From Nepenthes gracilis (taxonomy: Eukaryota; Streptophyta; Magnoliopsida; Caryophyllales; Nepenthaceae): a stretch of DNA of 64,000 nucleotides. The position numbers and the translations under genes are program-made. The notes below the pieces were generated by a model that did not search any database, was not told where the DNA came from, and saw only the letters and a program-made list of their open reading frames with translations. The DNA lies in NCBI GenBank assembly GCA_033239525.1, contig BSYO01000036.1, positions 1,758,126 through 1,822,125 on the forward strand. The letters are read 5' to 3'. This document shows positions 1 through 20,700 of this stretch, one piece after another. Position 1 is the first letter of the stretch; each line of letters starts with the position of its first letter.

Positions 1-1600
1 CTTCTAGATTGATGGCCCATCTAATTGTCAAGGAATGGAAAATGATGAATGGAATGAAGAACTACGCAATTCGGTTGCACTCCCAGGGATCGAGAATGAT
101 GTTGTCATACTTTCAAGTGCAGCCGAAGATTTTGAAGAAAATCAAAGAGAATCAAATGCTGGATCCATATTTGGTGGAGATTGCAGGAGAATTGGATCAG
201 GAATAGCAAGCAAAATTTCATTTTTGGTAGGACGAGATTTTATGTTTTTAAAATCGAATTTGCATTCCAAACCTTGGAGAGTTGAAGGACAAAGTCTTAA
301 ATAAAATCCATAAATTGAGGTACACAATTCATCCTGGTGTGAATAAGATGTACTAAGATATGAAGAAAACCTTCTGATGGAAGAACATGAGAAGGAAAAT
401 TGCTACTTTCATAACTAGATGCATCATGTGTCAGCAAGTAAAGGTAGAACACAAGAAGCCTCTAGGACTCTTACATCCTTTGCCAGTTCCCAATTAAAAG
501 TGGGAGCACATCACAATGAATTTTGTTTTAGGATTGCCAAGGGCAACGAAGAACATGGATGTTCTGGGTGATTGTGGATCGACTGACAAAGTCAGCCCAT
601 TTCTTGCTGATTCGAATGACGTATTTGAGAGATAAATAGACTCGGTTATACGTTAATGAGATTGTTTGGCTGCATGGTATTCCCGCTTCAATTGTGTCTG
701 ATCGAGAACCCAGATTCGTGTCAAAATTTTGGGAAAGTTTGCGCAAAGAATCAGGTACCAGCTTTCGATTCAGTTCAGCCTTTCATACGCAGACAGACGG
801 TCAATCCGAAAGGACTATTTAAATATTGGAAGATATGTTGAAAGTGTCGGTTCTGAAAATGGGAGGCTCATGGGATAATTATCTGTCTTTCGCTGAGTTC
901 GCCTATAATAATAACTATCAATCAAGTATTGGAATGGCTCCGTTCGAAGCTTTGTACAGATGAAGATGTAGATCTCCAATTAATTGGGAAGAGATTGGGG
1001 ACTGTAGTTTGTTGGAACCCAACATCGTCCAGGATTCATTGGAAAATATCAGAATCATTAGGGATCAATTAAGTGAAGCCCAAAGTCGTCAAAAGAGTTA
1101 TGCCAACCGAAATAGATTAGATCTGGAATTCGAAGTGGGTGATCACGTGTTCTTGAAGGTATCCTCAATGAAAGAAATTTTGAGATTTTGAGTTAATGGT
1201 AAATTGAAGTCAAGGTTCATTGGACCATTTGAAAGTTTGGAGCGGGTTGAAGAGGTGACCTATAGATTGACTTTGCCTCCAAACATGACAGGTTGTCATG
1301 ACGTTTTTCATATCTCTATGTTAAGAAAATATGTGTAAGATCATTCTCATGTGATCAAATTTGAGCTTTTGAAATATATGAGAATATGTCATATGTTGAG
1401 GCCCATGTTCAGATTTTGGATAGGAATGATTAAGTATCGAGGAATAAAGTTATTCCGTTGGATAAAATATTATGGAGAAATCATGCGGCTGAGAACGCAA
1501 CTTGGGAACACAAGGAAGAAATTCGGGAGAATTTTTCTTATCTGGTCGGTGATTGATGGATGTGAAATTTCGAGGAGGAAATTTTAGAAGGTGGGAAAAA
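1..1600 (+). pseudogene. Ty3/gypsy chromovirus pol remnant (integrase and C-terminal region), 5' part outside window
   Basis: This is a decayed integrase region of a Ty3/gypsy retrotransposon. Pieces are readable in alternating frames: an HHCC zinc-finger remnant around 320-440 (HPGVNKMY, then CIMCQQVKVEHKKPLG), the start of the DDE core around 500-620 (TKSAHF-like tract), then MAPFEALYR and RCRSPINWE around 930-990, VGDHVFLKV near 1135, and GCHDVFHISMLRKYV near 1290-1337. The last is followed by a frameshifted chromodomain-type tail (1350-1590). Many stops and shifts show it is dead. The order of motifs and the CHDVFH..MLRKYV block are typical of Del/Tekay-type chromoviruses. The 5' half of the element lies left of the window. 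Confidence 0.88.
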
Positions 1601-1755
1601 TGTAATATCTTGGACTTTATTAGAAATATTTTAATATTTATTGAGATTTTGGATAAATTAGATATTTTAAAAAATTTATTTAATATTGTGAAAATTTAAA
1701 GGAATATCAAAATTTGTGACTTGACATTCGTTGTGTGTTTGGGAGAATCCAATCG

Positions 1756-1786
<31 letters not shown>

Positions 1787-3790
1787 TTTGATAAAAAAGG
1801 GATAAGATAGGAGATGATAGGATGAGATAAGAATGAATAGGCAATGTTGGATAAGGAGAAAATAAAAATAATAATAAAATAAAAAGAAATTGATAAAAGG
1901 GGGGTTTTGGGGCGCAGCAAAGGAGAAAAAGAGAGAGGAAGAAAGAGGAAAGAAAATGCGAGGAGAAAGTGTTTTGGGATGCCATTTTCAGGCGTTGCGC
2001 GAGGAAGAGGAGGAAGCAGCGGCGTCGGTGTCGGCGTAGAACGGTGAAGTTGGCTTGGTGGGTTTGGTTGACAGCGGCCAGAAGTGAATCGGTGGAGGTG
2101 CGGTGAGGAGAAGCCATCAAAGCCGACGTGGTTGTTGGAGGCTTTTGTAGTGGCAGAGATCGGAGGTGTAGCAGAGGTGGTCAGTGGCGGCCGATGGTGG
2201 TGCACCGATGACCGATGTCGGCTGTGGTGAGCGTGGCTGGGCGCAAACTGTGCAAGGAAAAGAGGGGAGCTTGGAATAGGTAGGCAGTGCACAGCAGTGA
2301 AGGAGGAAGCCCGCGATTCAATACCTTGAAGCACTCATTTTTTAATTTACGGAGTATAAGGTCGAGACAAGTATCTGTGATGCATATTTTTAGTCTGATT
2401 TAATTTTTAATATATTTTAAATACTGTATAAATTTTTTTTACTAACATGTATGAATTTTTATACACCAATTTTATTTATTCAGGATATATAAATGTGATT
2501 CATTGGATTATTTTAGGAGTTTTGAATATGAATTTTATAATTTTATAAATTTATTATTTTTCTAAAAGTCTGAAAAATTTATTAGATTCGGTGTATATTT
2601 ATATTAGTATATATAATAAAAATATACACGAAACTTGCATTAGCCGTACATTTTCATATGCACGTGTCGAGTTGTGGTCACTACATTTGAATTTAGATTA
2701 TTGGATTCTAGCCAACTCTCGACGAGGAGATTATTTTGTTAATTGAAAATTTTTTTTCGCCGACAGGGAAAGTTTAGAATAGTAACCCTTCTCATTTGAA
2801 TAATTTGACTTGACCTTATAATATATTCGAACGTCTTAATATATTTGACAAGTTTGAGGATTGCACCCAAAATCGTGGGTGGCAAAAACGAGAGAAAGAA
2901 CCTTATCTATGGGTATAAAATACATAAATTTTGGACCTAATATTATCGGGATTATGTATAAATCTTTCTCAAATTAGTATTTAAATAATCAAAATTTAAA
3001 TTGGCACATGATTTTGTATCTCTGCATAGATTTGTATCGGACTTAGATTTTTGGACTTGGATTTGAGATTTGTTGATTTTGCCTATAATTGGATTTGGTA
3101 TGTCTCGTATGAATTATTTGACCATATGTTTTGATCCGAACCATTGGAAAAATTATCGCGATACTGTTTCGGTTTCAACACGCGCTATTGGATCATCCAA
3201 CTATCGAATTCTTCTTTAAATCACGAACTGATTGGGCCTTGGATTTGGATTAAACATCAGCATATTGAAATCGATCCGAATTATCTATATATATATATAT
3301 ATATATTCCGACGATGACTGTTTTTCAATTTGGATATTTATTTTAGATTCGAATATTTAATTTGAATACGATATTACTATTAGATTTTGGATTTGAAATT
3401 TTTAATTATTTATCGGTGATTTGGGTTTATCTATTTGACCCTCTTTTTGATATTTTAGACTCATTTATTTATTATGATATTTGTTGGGTATTAGGCTCAT
3501 TTTTCTATTTTATCCCTTCAGAGTATATGATCGGCTTCATCGCAGTAGCACAAGGAATTTGGACGCAGCATTGTACACCTCTAGTGAGTGTCATATTTTT
3601 AGACTTTAATATTATCAATCACGTATCGGGTATGAATAAACTTTGCGTGGATTATTATGAGATATTGAAGTCAGTCGAGTGTAGGCTATGGTTTTGTATA
3701 TTTAGGAATTTGTTTGGTCGATTTCTTATATGAATGAGTATTATCTTTATTTGGTTATCCCCTTACAACTATTTTATAGAAGAGGTTACA
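1601..3790 (+). repeat. Probable 3' LTR of the gypsy element at the left edge
   Basis: It begins with TGTAATATC directly after the pol remnant and a purine-rich stretch (about 1572-1600, a polypurine-tract candidate). It can be closed at GGTTACA (ends 3790), giving TGTAA...TTACA termini and a length of about 2.2 kb, normal for this lineage. The 5' LTR is outside the window, so neither the boundary nor a target duplication can be confirmed. The open frames on its minus strand (1696-2334) are low-complexity Ser/Pro/His reads inside the LTR, not genes. Confidence 0.55.
1756..1782. repeat. (TA)n microsatellite
   Basis: Uninterrupted alternating TA tract inside the gypsy LTR. A second, shorter tract lies at about 3284-3307. 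Confidence 0.9.
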
Positions 3791-4274
3791 TATATATTAT
3801 CTGATCAGATCCTATATATATTATATAATTTTATGGAATTTTGTATATTTTGTAGTCACACCCGGGTTTTTAAAAATTATAAGATTAATAATTAAAGTAT
3901 ATTCAATAATTTAATTAACCTATTTGGTTCGAATTCGTGATATTTGAACAGCATCGAATAAAAAAAGAAAATAATAACAAACGGCTGAGAGACAAAAGAT
4001 GAAGGAGGAAGTAGTCAAAATTTCAATTAAATGATAAAAGGACGATGGATAAAACTGTAATAATTATAAAAATAGTCATTCTTTGAATACAATGAATAAA
4101 TAATATCAAAGAAAACTTTATATTTTTTATTTATTAAGTTGGAAAAATATTTATTTCTTCAGAAATAATTATTTCGTATAAAAAAAGAATCAAACATAAG
4201 AATAAATATTTTACTAGTAATAATGTAAGAATAAAATTTCTATTCTTATCAACTAAATACATCATAATCGAATT
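3791..4274. other. AT-rich stretch without a gene
   Basis: No coding signal, no clear repeat boundary and no RNA gene seen. It separates the gypsy LTR from the next LTR-like unit. Confidence 0.6.
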
Positions 4275-5099
4275 GATGGATACAGTTGCCAACGACCCAT
4301 GATGATAGCCCATCAAAGAATTTGGCCAAAAAAATAGAGGCTTAGTCGACCCATATAACCTAAAATTGGTGGATGAGCCTCTCAATTTTATCGGAGCCGT
4401 TACTTTTTAAAAAAATACGGAATCAATTCTAAACAATTAAAACGGTTTCATTCTCTTATCTGATTCAACGGACTTGATTGTCAATTGAAAACCGCCAGTC
4501 GAAAGGCGTCTTATCATCCATCCGGACGGTTTCTTAAACGGTTGGTAGAAAAAGTCAACCGTCCATTATTTCTATATAAACCCATCATTTACAATAAAAA
4601 AATATGACGACGTTTAATCAAACAAAAGTTAACAAAACACAATCTTAATACGCTTCTAGCGCACACTCTCTCACTCTCATTAAGGCATTTTCTACAAAGC
4701 ATACACTGCAAACAAAAATTATTTTTACAAGCATTTATACTTACATCCTTCTTTTCTTTCCTCCAAAGAAAGATAACTGATTTGAATATCGGATGATATA
4801 TTTGAGAGTAAATCACACAAATCCTTTGACAATACGCTTATTGTGTGGCACATGATCCAAATTAGGAGTGTATGAAAAATTGAACTCGCGTCAGACTGAT
4901 CGGATAGTTCTTGCCTACCTAATCCGTATAATAATTCGGATGATATATTTGGGAATAAATCCTATCAATCCTTTGACAATACGCTTATTGTGTTGCGCGC
5001 GATTAATTAGGAGATCGAAAAATCAAACTGCGTCGATTGATCGGATAGTTCTTTGTCTACCCTGTCAAGTATACTTGATTCGGATCCGATGACGCATCA
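4275..5099 (+). repeat. Possible solo LTR, related to the unit at 50404-51459
   Basis: It starts TGATGGAT and ends GACGCATCA; the solo LTR at 50404-51459 starts TGATGGGT and ends GGCGCATCA. Flanking pentamers are CGAAT (4270-4274) and AGAAT (5100-5104), a target duplication with one mismatch. A TATA-like TATATAAACCC sits near 4572. The 3' part holds a tandem repeat: ATCGGATGATATATTTG-like, then TCCTTTGACAATACGC, near 4787-4845 and again near 4937-4995. The same motif type (TATCGGAGGAT ... CCTCCGAC) recurs at 44270 and 51285. Confidence 0.5.
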
Positions 5100-6640
5100 A
5101 GAATAATAATTTTACTTGTTGTTTAATATATATGTTGAAAATTATAAGAATAGTAATTCCTTATAAACAACCAATACAAGAACTTACAAAATCACATTGA
5201 TTTATTTATTTTTGATTCTAAAGGAATAAGAATTGTGGACCAGATGACTATTTTACCACCATAAAATTTACAATTCAGTATTAGCAGTGGCAGGGTGGTG
5301 GGGCCGATGGCTGCGGCTGAATCAGAGGACGGCAGCAGCATGATAGAAGCGGTCAAGATATGTTAGTTGCAACTAGAAATATTGAATGGGCTGTGTCGCC
5401 TCTAGACGACAGTGTTAGTCCATATGGTGGGTGGCCAATTGACTGTTCCTCACAAGGCCCGAAATTTGTTTATTAATAAATGGTCATGTAACCATCTACG
5501 GGAAAAATAGTCATTTTATAAATGAATTATATAATATACCTACACAATACATATACTCTTTATACTATCTCTATTATCTATTTTTTAAAAAGTGATATTA
5601 GTATGCTACTTATTGATATATTTATATTAATTTTATTTATTTTTATTTATAATTTATATATTAATAATTTATCTCATATTTTTATTAGAGCATATTAAAT
5701 TTTTAAAAGTTAAAAATTATAAAAAAAAATTATTTATTTTAAAATTTTTAAATACTAAAACATATTTTTTGTGAGAAGCTTAAAACATTATTTCATACTA
5801 ATTTCTTCTTTATTCTCGTATTATATTTACGTATTAAATATAAAAAAATTAATTTTTATCAATTTGAATTGACTAACATATCAATAAAATATTAAAATTT
5901 ATTTTTATTTTCACCTAATCCTATTGCAATAATTATCATAAGTCTTTCTCTGGAAAGTGAGAGGTCCACTCACCAATTTTTTTTTATTCGAAATGGGCCA
6001 CGTCAACTATAAATGAATTTTCATTTCCAAATCCACCACTATTATTTGTCTAATACCTTAGAAGGTTTAATGTTAAATCATAATATAATTTTACAGTAAA
6101 TTTAATGATTAAGGTTAAATCTTTTAAATAAAAAATATATATTATATCTTTAAAATTTTGATCTAAACCATTAAATTCATATTATTTAATCCATTACAAC
6201 CAAACAATCACAATGTCAATGGCAAAAGGTCAAATTTTCTTATGGAAGAAAATAATTTACAAAATATATTTTCCAAGGAAAGTATAAAAATATTTTCATA
6301 AATATATTAAATATAAAAATATTTAACACATAAATTAATTTTAAGCAGAAGCAAGTATTGGAAAATTTTCAATTTAAAATAGAGCAATACTATTCATATA
6401 TTCAATTATATACCCAATTATACCAAAATTATTTTAGTATAAAGAGAGAGAAAATAAAGTGAATAAAAATTAAAATAAGATAAAATATACACTTATTTTT
6501 AATAATTTTGATACAATTAAATATATAATTAAATATATAAATAATATTTCTCTGTAAAAAAAACCTATAAAGTTAAAGAGTGAATGAGTTGTCAAAAAAA
6601 GAGGTGGCCTAAATCTTGTACTTGTCACCCCCCCGGATCC
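5100..6640. other. AT-rich intergenic DNA
   Basis: No gene seen. A slightly GC-richer patch at 5280-5460 has no convincing open frame. The remainder is A/T-rich low-complexity sequence. Confidence 0.6.
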
Positions 6641-6855
6641 GGGGGCATCCTCTCTTGTGGAGAAGGATCATCATTCTCCTCATCTAAACCGTCGAATGTA
6701 AAATCCGACGGCTCACACGTTTTAAATGGATAATATAACGTGGACCGTTCGATTTTAAATTTAATCATCCAAAACACGTAACCGTCAGATTTTACATCCG
6801 ACGATTCAGATGAGAAAAAGGACGATCCTTCTCCACGGGGGAGAAAGACGCCCCC
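6641..6855. mobile_element. MITE with long terminal inverted repeats
   Basis: The left arm begins GGGGGCATCCTCTC and continues through GTGGAGAAGGATCATC and TGTAAAATCCGACGG. The right arm, reverse-complemented, reads GGGGGCGTCTTTCTC, then GTGGAGAAGGATCGTC and TGTAAAATCTGACGG. The arms run about 75 bp, and inner segments around CGTTTTAAATGGAT / ATCCAAAACACG extend the hairpin, so nearly the whole 215 bp can fold. There is no coding capacity. It lies about 0.9 kb beyond the CDKA stop codon. Confidence 0.8.
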
Positions 6856-6860
6856 TCAAT

Positions 6861-6885
6861 CCCCTCCCCTCCCCTCCCCTCCCCC
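6861..6885. repeat. (CCCCT)n microsatellite
   Basis: About five tandem CCCCT units directly beside the right end of the MITE at 6641-6855. Confidence 0.9.
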
Positions 6886-7768
6886 AAGGAAAACACAAAA
6901 CCCTCCAATTGTCATTAAAATTCAAATTTTTGATATAAAAAAATTTAAAATATTCGTATGCCTATATGAACCATTTCATGTGTCAAATTTCCTTTTTATT
7001 ATTTTATTTTCAAAGACTTACAATTAACACATTCATTAGAAAATGCTAGAAGCTAAATCAATTTAATTCCTTTTATTTTTATTTTTTTTATTTTTACATT
7101 TGGCAAGCAATCCTTTTTTTTTTTTTTTTTATTTATGCGGCTAATAACTAACAAACAAAATGGCAAAGAATAAAACTCAAACCAGCATCGAATAGGAATC
7201 CGTAGGGATTAAGTATTGATTGAGCCATCTTGGTCCGTTCTCCCTCTTTGGTTTGAGTTTAGGAAGCAAATTATATAGATTAAAGGTGCACGATTACATG
7301 AGTGTGGGAACGACCAGTTCTCGACTCGTCGTGAGAATTAGCATGTTTTGAGATCATTATTATACGGACATTATACTTTCCAAAAGCTAGCCATTATACA
7401 ATAATAGCATGTTAACATCAATTTTTTTCACGAATTGACTTAGCAGCATCAAATTCAAACGATTCAAGGAGGGAAAAATCAACTTCCTATATACCGAAGA
7501 CGATAGGGTTTGGGGTAGAAGGACCCAAATCACTGGGCGAAAACCAGTTCAAGGTAATTTGATCACGCGCAGAAATTCTAAAGGCACGAAGAATAATTAA
7601 AAAAGTAAAAAGAAATACCGGTGAAGAAATTCTGGCACACATTTCCCGGACAGAGCCCGACTTACGGGATGGGAATATCTCCGGGGAAAAAGAACAGAAG
7701 AGAAGAAACGAGTCGATAGAACGGGAACTCGAATATGAACATACCTCACCCACAATAGGGTTTGAGAA

Positions 7769-15411
<7,643 letters not shown>

Positions 15412-15471
15412 TATGTCCAAGAAAAATCACTTTTGTGCAAGGATTCCACAACCTTTGGGAAAATAGATCAA
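15412..15471 (-). other. CDKA: CDKA 5'-leader part of exon 2 of the transcript
   Basis: Directly before the start codon. On the minus strand a pyrimidine-rich tract and GCAG end at 15472, a good splice acceptor, so the leader is probably spliced here. Inferred, not proven. Confidence 0.6.
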
Positions 15472-18400
15472 CTGCAAAAAAGAAAGGGAAACAATTTCAG
15501 AGGTCTGGATCACCACATTCTATGATGAAACTACTAGTAAATCATAGACATTGGAAATCTAAAGCAACAAAAAGATAGACCAAACCAAAGTAATGAACCT
15601 TCAATATGCATTACAAATAAATTACCATCTGAACACAACTTAGCAAGTTACTATCAAATATTATGCATAGTTTAATCAATAAAATTTAATCAAATATGCA
15701 CTAATATTTTGTTTTCTTGTCAAAACATCCATTACAATTGAGTTAAATAGCTCAAGATATTAGAGCAGTCTGTTCTTCGTATTAATCACTAAAGACAAAA
15801 ACTCCCAGAAAAAAGCATTTAATGAAAACTAATTAATTAATGCACCCTAAAACTTAATGAAATCATTTGGAAACACAAAGATAAAAAATTTCCAAGCTCC
15901 AAACCCAAATTATAATTAGAACTTTTTCAATTAGTTACTAAGGAGAAGTAATCCTTGATTAGTTGGCATGAGGTATTAGATTTCCTTTTGCACTGGTTAA
16001 GTATAATTATCATGTGCAGGATCAAAACGTGGAGAGGATAAACAAGTACTTGTAAGTTTATGTAATTAAAATATAATAAGAGTGGCCAAGTCACAATGCT
16101 CCCCTAATTGTGGGCTCTAGGCATACGTAGCCTTATCCCCTACATTGGCATAAAGGCAATTTCTCTAGTCTGAACCATCAAAAGTTTAGTCACAATATAA
16201 CAACCTTCATTGTTGCCTCAATAATTACCCACCAACTACATATGTTACCCTACAATTTATCTAACTACAGCTCTATCACTTATATAACACAACTTTACCG
16301 ATCACCAACATCAAGTTCTAGGAATCCTTTCTTCACCCCTTGAATTCCTTGATCTAACAAGTGGAATCCTCTGTCGAAGTTTGCAAACCAATTGAATTGG
16401 GCTCCTCCATCCTTTGAAGCACTGCTACTAACTTGCTTCTTCAACTCATGGTCTAAATTGCCCATTCATTACCCGTTCCTGCTATCATCTTCTTCCAAAT
16501 CAACAACATTTTAGCCACTTGCTACCACCAGCTCAGTTCTTCTGCCACAACCAAAGTCACTACACTATCCCATTTCAGTCATCTACAACATCAAACCCTT
16601 CAGTACCGTTAGAATTTCATCTATCATTCCAACACCACACACTGTAACCATAAAATGTACCTCAACAAATTCATCTGCTTCCTATAAACACAAAATAAAA
16701 AAGAAAAAAACCTGATCTGCCATCTACTTACATTTCAGCTCACAAATTTGCTATCGCACCGGCCAACATCAACTGTCACCATTAAATCCACATACTTCCC
16801 AAGCTCAACTAGAACCAAACTTCACTAATCCCAACAAGCTCAAAATGCCACAGCTTTTCCACAACAAAATTTAAAAAGGACAAATAGAAAGGTAAAGGAG
16901 GAACATTAGTATCTAAGATCTTGTTCATCTATCACCAATGCAGCATCAATTCCCTATTTCTGATCAATTGTTCAAATTGCAATCTCAAAGGATTTCATTA
17001 TCCTGTTTCCAAAAGAGGTCACAATTTTATTTATGGTTGATTTGACTAAGTTTAAGTGTGCGTGGATCTTGCATCAGTACTGTCACTGTAAAGTGTTAAT
17101 TGTAGGGATGTTATACTTGTTTCGAGCATCTGAAGCAATTTTGTCACTTACTGTTTGAGTAGAACTTTTGTAAAAGTGATGCCCAGTGAAGCAGAAAGAA
17201 AGTTAAGAGAGATCATAGAATTGATTTCTGGGTAGAGAATATGATTGGTATCAACTTTTAGAACCAATTACCCAAAAAAAACTTTGCACAACTGCAGTTC
17301 AAGCAATGGTAAAATATTGAAATTATTTTGAACTAATTAGGTAGGATCTGAACTTCAAATTGGATTAATTTTATACTTAACTATTTTTAGGATGACTTCT
17401 ACTAGGCACAATTTGACATATTCAGGCATTAAGAGATGCTGAAAAATTGCCAATGTCAAAAACATAGCAGTGTGGCCAGTATTCGGTAACATAACAAAAA
17501 GAAAAAGAAAAGAGCACCCATTTCAATGACCCCTCCTGCGACCCAAACTCTAGTGCCACCTGCCCCCTTCCCTTATCAGTAACCCCTCCCCATACCCCCT
17601 CTTTGACCTTCATCCACTCCATTCTTTCCTCACTGAAACAGAGAGGGCATGGTAGGCTTGAAGAGAGAGAACACATGTAAAAGCATTCTTATCATCGAAG
17701 TAGAATTTCAAGAACACAACAGAAGGCTTTGGTAGTTCAAACATCGCTTTATTGCAGGAATCTCATATGCCCATCAGAAAACAAAAAAGGAAATCACAGA
17801 AGCGAAAGAACGGGAAGGGCATGCTCCATCAAACTATTTTTTTCAAAGAACTCCACCTTGCTGACTTAGCCAACACCTAAAGTACTATGTAGCATTATCT
17901 CTCATCTACTGACAAATCATTGTGCCATCCAAAGAAAAGAATAACAAACAGAAAAACCACCATAAATTTAAAAAAAAAAAAAAAAAAGTAACTCCATCAA
18001 AAAATTCAACACATAATACAAGTAAACCAGAAAAATCAAGTATGAACACTCATCGCCAGCTATAAAAATTTATCAAATGAAGCAGTAGCAAATTTATGTA
18101 AGCATCAACTATACAAACACCACTTTACAAATTCCAAGAAGTATGGATGAAACACAACGATGTAATCGACCATGATTGCTTTTCTAGATGCAATCTCAAT
18201 GTAATGGAGGTGGGCTGTCATGGATGTTAAGATCTTTGCTGTCATGGTGGTGAAAAGATTTTCTACACTATTAAACAGCCTTTAATGCATAGATACAAAA
18301 TTTAGTTTGATAGGCTTTAAATATGATGGATTAACTAAATTTTTATCTGACTACTAGTCAAAGCAGGCTAAATTTTACTAAAACAATTACTCATCATTGA

Positions 18401-20571
18401 AAAAAGGGTGTAACGGCCATTACATTGGTGAATTGGAGGTGCCCATGAGGGTAAACATCTTCTAGAACAACATCACATAATGGCATTAGCCTCATTACAT
18501 AAAGGTATCAGACAATTTTTAATTGCAAAAAAAAAAAAAAAAACCTTTGCCAGCCGTGGTCTATATGGTTGGCTGAGGTCACCACAGGCCTCCCCAAAGC
18601 AAGACAGAGAGAGAGTCGAATCAGCATACAATAGGGTGAAAGGCGAGACAGGTAAGCCTCAGTTATGGGAGGGGAACCACTGGATGAGAGAAGGATAAGG
18701 TGGGGCTAGCTGGTAGGGATGGTGGGAGGAGAGGGGCTGCAATGTGGAGATTCACATTTCTCCAACAAAAGGCTAAATTTTATTGCCAACACCCAAATGA
18801 TACACCTACCCCTAATCCCTTTTTACAATCTACCACAATAAACGAGCACACAAAATATGGAGAATAGAGGTTTAAATTCTTTTTTCCTCCCATTCCAAAC
18901 CTTGCCATCAAAGTGAACCCTTGGGGAAGATCAACCTATGCAGCAAAATCATAACACATTTCCATTTTTTTTCCAATTGGCAGTTTTCTAGTATTATGTG
19001 CATCTCATGTGACATGGCAACTAAATTGGCCACAAATATTAGACTAGAACAAATTTAGTCCTGCTCTAAGTTAAAATAAATTAATAATTTCCCATTCAAG
19101 TAGACAAGTACTACTTTTTACAAAAACTACCAAAACGGGTATTTAACAAAAAAAGTGTACTTAATCTTTCTGACAAAAATTTGGATATACATTAATGCTT
19201 GTGCGATTATCATATATAGTGTTGAAAATGTTTATAGTTCTCTAAAAATAGATATTCAAGATTATGTTATTTCTTAAGTAAAGTGTCCATCGTATAACTT
19301 AATGTCGGATAAGAATGGTATCAGCTAGTGTAGGCGGCTAGTTCAAGTGAAGCAACCATGGATTCAGATTTTACTTTGAACCCTCATGCTAAAAAAAGAA
19401 AACATTATGATTTATTCCTCATTAAGGTCAGTATGGTCATTTTCTTGTAAATTCTACTGCTTTGTTTTTTTTCAGTTCTATAAATGAAATGCATGGAACT
19501 TTATACGGCCTGCCATCAGAGAAGCATTAATTGATGGCAGTTAAATTTAATGGGAGAAGAGTTAATGAAGTAGTTTCTAACGAATGTCCTTGATGCAGAG
19601 GAACTCCAAACCAAAAGTATCAGGCACTCTTTCACCAATCATTGGAAACATGACAAATCTCCAGGTTTTGCAAGTAAACAACATTAAACAAAAAGAAGAA
19701 TGGACTGATATTCAGTGAATTACTTAGCTTGAAAAAAAAGCTATGGTGAGGATGAAGAATCTGATTTTATTATTCAGGCTTCTATTTGATTAGGCAAAGA
19801 AAAGCCTCCAAAAATAGCTTGTCACTAACCACAAACTTCAAACCTTTCAGGTATCGATGACTCAAATGTCAATGCCCCAGGCACAAGACAAATGAGAGGG
19901 TCAATTGGCAAATATTTAAGCAGCATTGTACCAAACATCTGGAATGCAAACAGATCAAGGGAGCCAATACATAAATTCCTAACTAACAGCAGCATTATCT
20001 GAAATTGTGAAGTAAACCACCATGAACATCAGATAATTTGTTGGATTAAGATCATACCACAAAAAATACAAGTTACATATACAAAGAGGAAACACATCGG
20101 ATATTAATCAAACTCGTTAATAATTAAACTCATTAATATGTTTTCTCGTACACAATTACAACCTGTCAGTAAAAGCAAAATGATTCACCAAAGTTTTTGA
20201 AATAGTCCACTTCATTTCTTCCCAACACAAAATCTTCTTTGTCCAAGATTTCATGAATTGACTGCTAAATTACGGGATGAACAAAGGAACAGCAGCATTT
20301 CTAGGGTTCTATTACAAATTTACAAAAGAACACGATAACTCAGACAGATCTGAGCTTCCACCATTATATGCCCCAGAACAATCTGATATTCCACACATAA
20401 TAATTTCTTCTAACATTTAAGGACATAAAATTGAATCTAACTGCAAAAGGAGCATACCAGATATATAAATTTTTCAGAAAATAAAAGGAAAAATGAGATG
20501 AAAATCAACAAGTTTATGACATCTAAACTCTCATAATTTGTCGTCAAAAGAAATGTAGATCGGCTGCTCAC
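15472..20571 (-). other. CDKA: Probable 5'-leader intron of CDKA (about 5.1 kb)
   Basis: Bounded on the minus strand by a GGAGAG|GTGAGC donor at 20571 and a GCAG acceptor at 15472. Nothing inside reads as a gene. It holds poly(A/T) runs (about 17970-17988 and 18528-18545) and short open frames only. The alternative is that transcription starts close to 15500 and this is ordinary intergenic DNA. Confidence 0.5.
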
Positions 20572-20700
20572 CTCTCCAACACCGTCGGATGGCCGGCGAT
20601 GCTTCTCCGTCCAATGACGATCGGCGAGTTGCTTTTGCTAGTAGGAGTGACCACTGCGCCTCCAGGATTGAGGCGTTGAATCCCTTTGACTAGGCGGAGG
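20572..20700 (-). promoter_or_regulatory. CDKA: Probable non-coding first exon / transcription start region of CDKA
   Basis: A GC-richer island in AT-rich surroundings with a strong donor (GAG|GTGAGC) on the minus strand and no upstream ATG frame of note. No clear TATA box was seen on the upstream side (20700-20800). The assignment rests on the donor/acceptor pair and base composition. Confidence 0.45.

Noticed and set aside
1696..2334. Long minus-strand open frame (212 codons), Ser/Pro/His-rich
   Set aside because: It lies wholly inside the gypsy LTR, has low-complexity composition and a hydrophobic AT-driven tail, and has no recognisable domain.
17422..17676. Minus-strand frame of 84 codons in the CDKA leader intron
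   Set aside because: No conserved features, no splice context, and composition like the surrounding intron.
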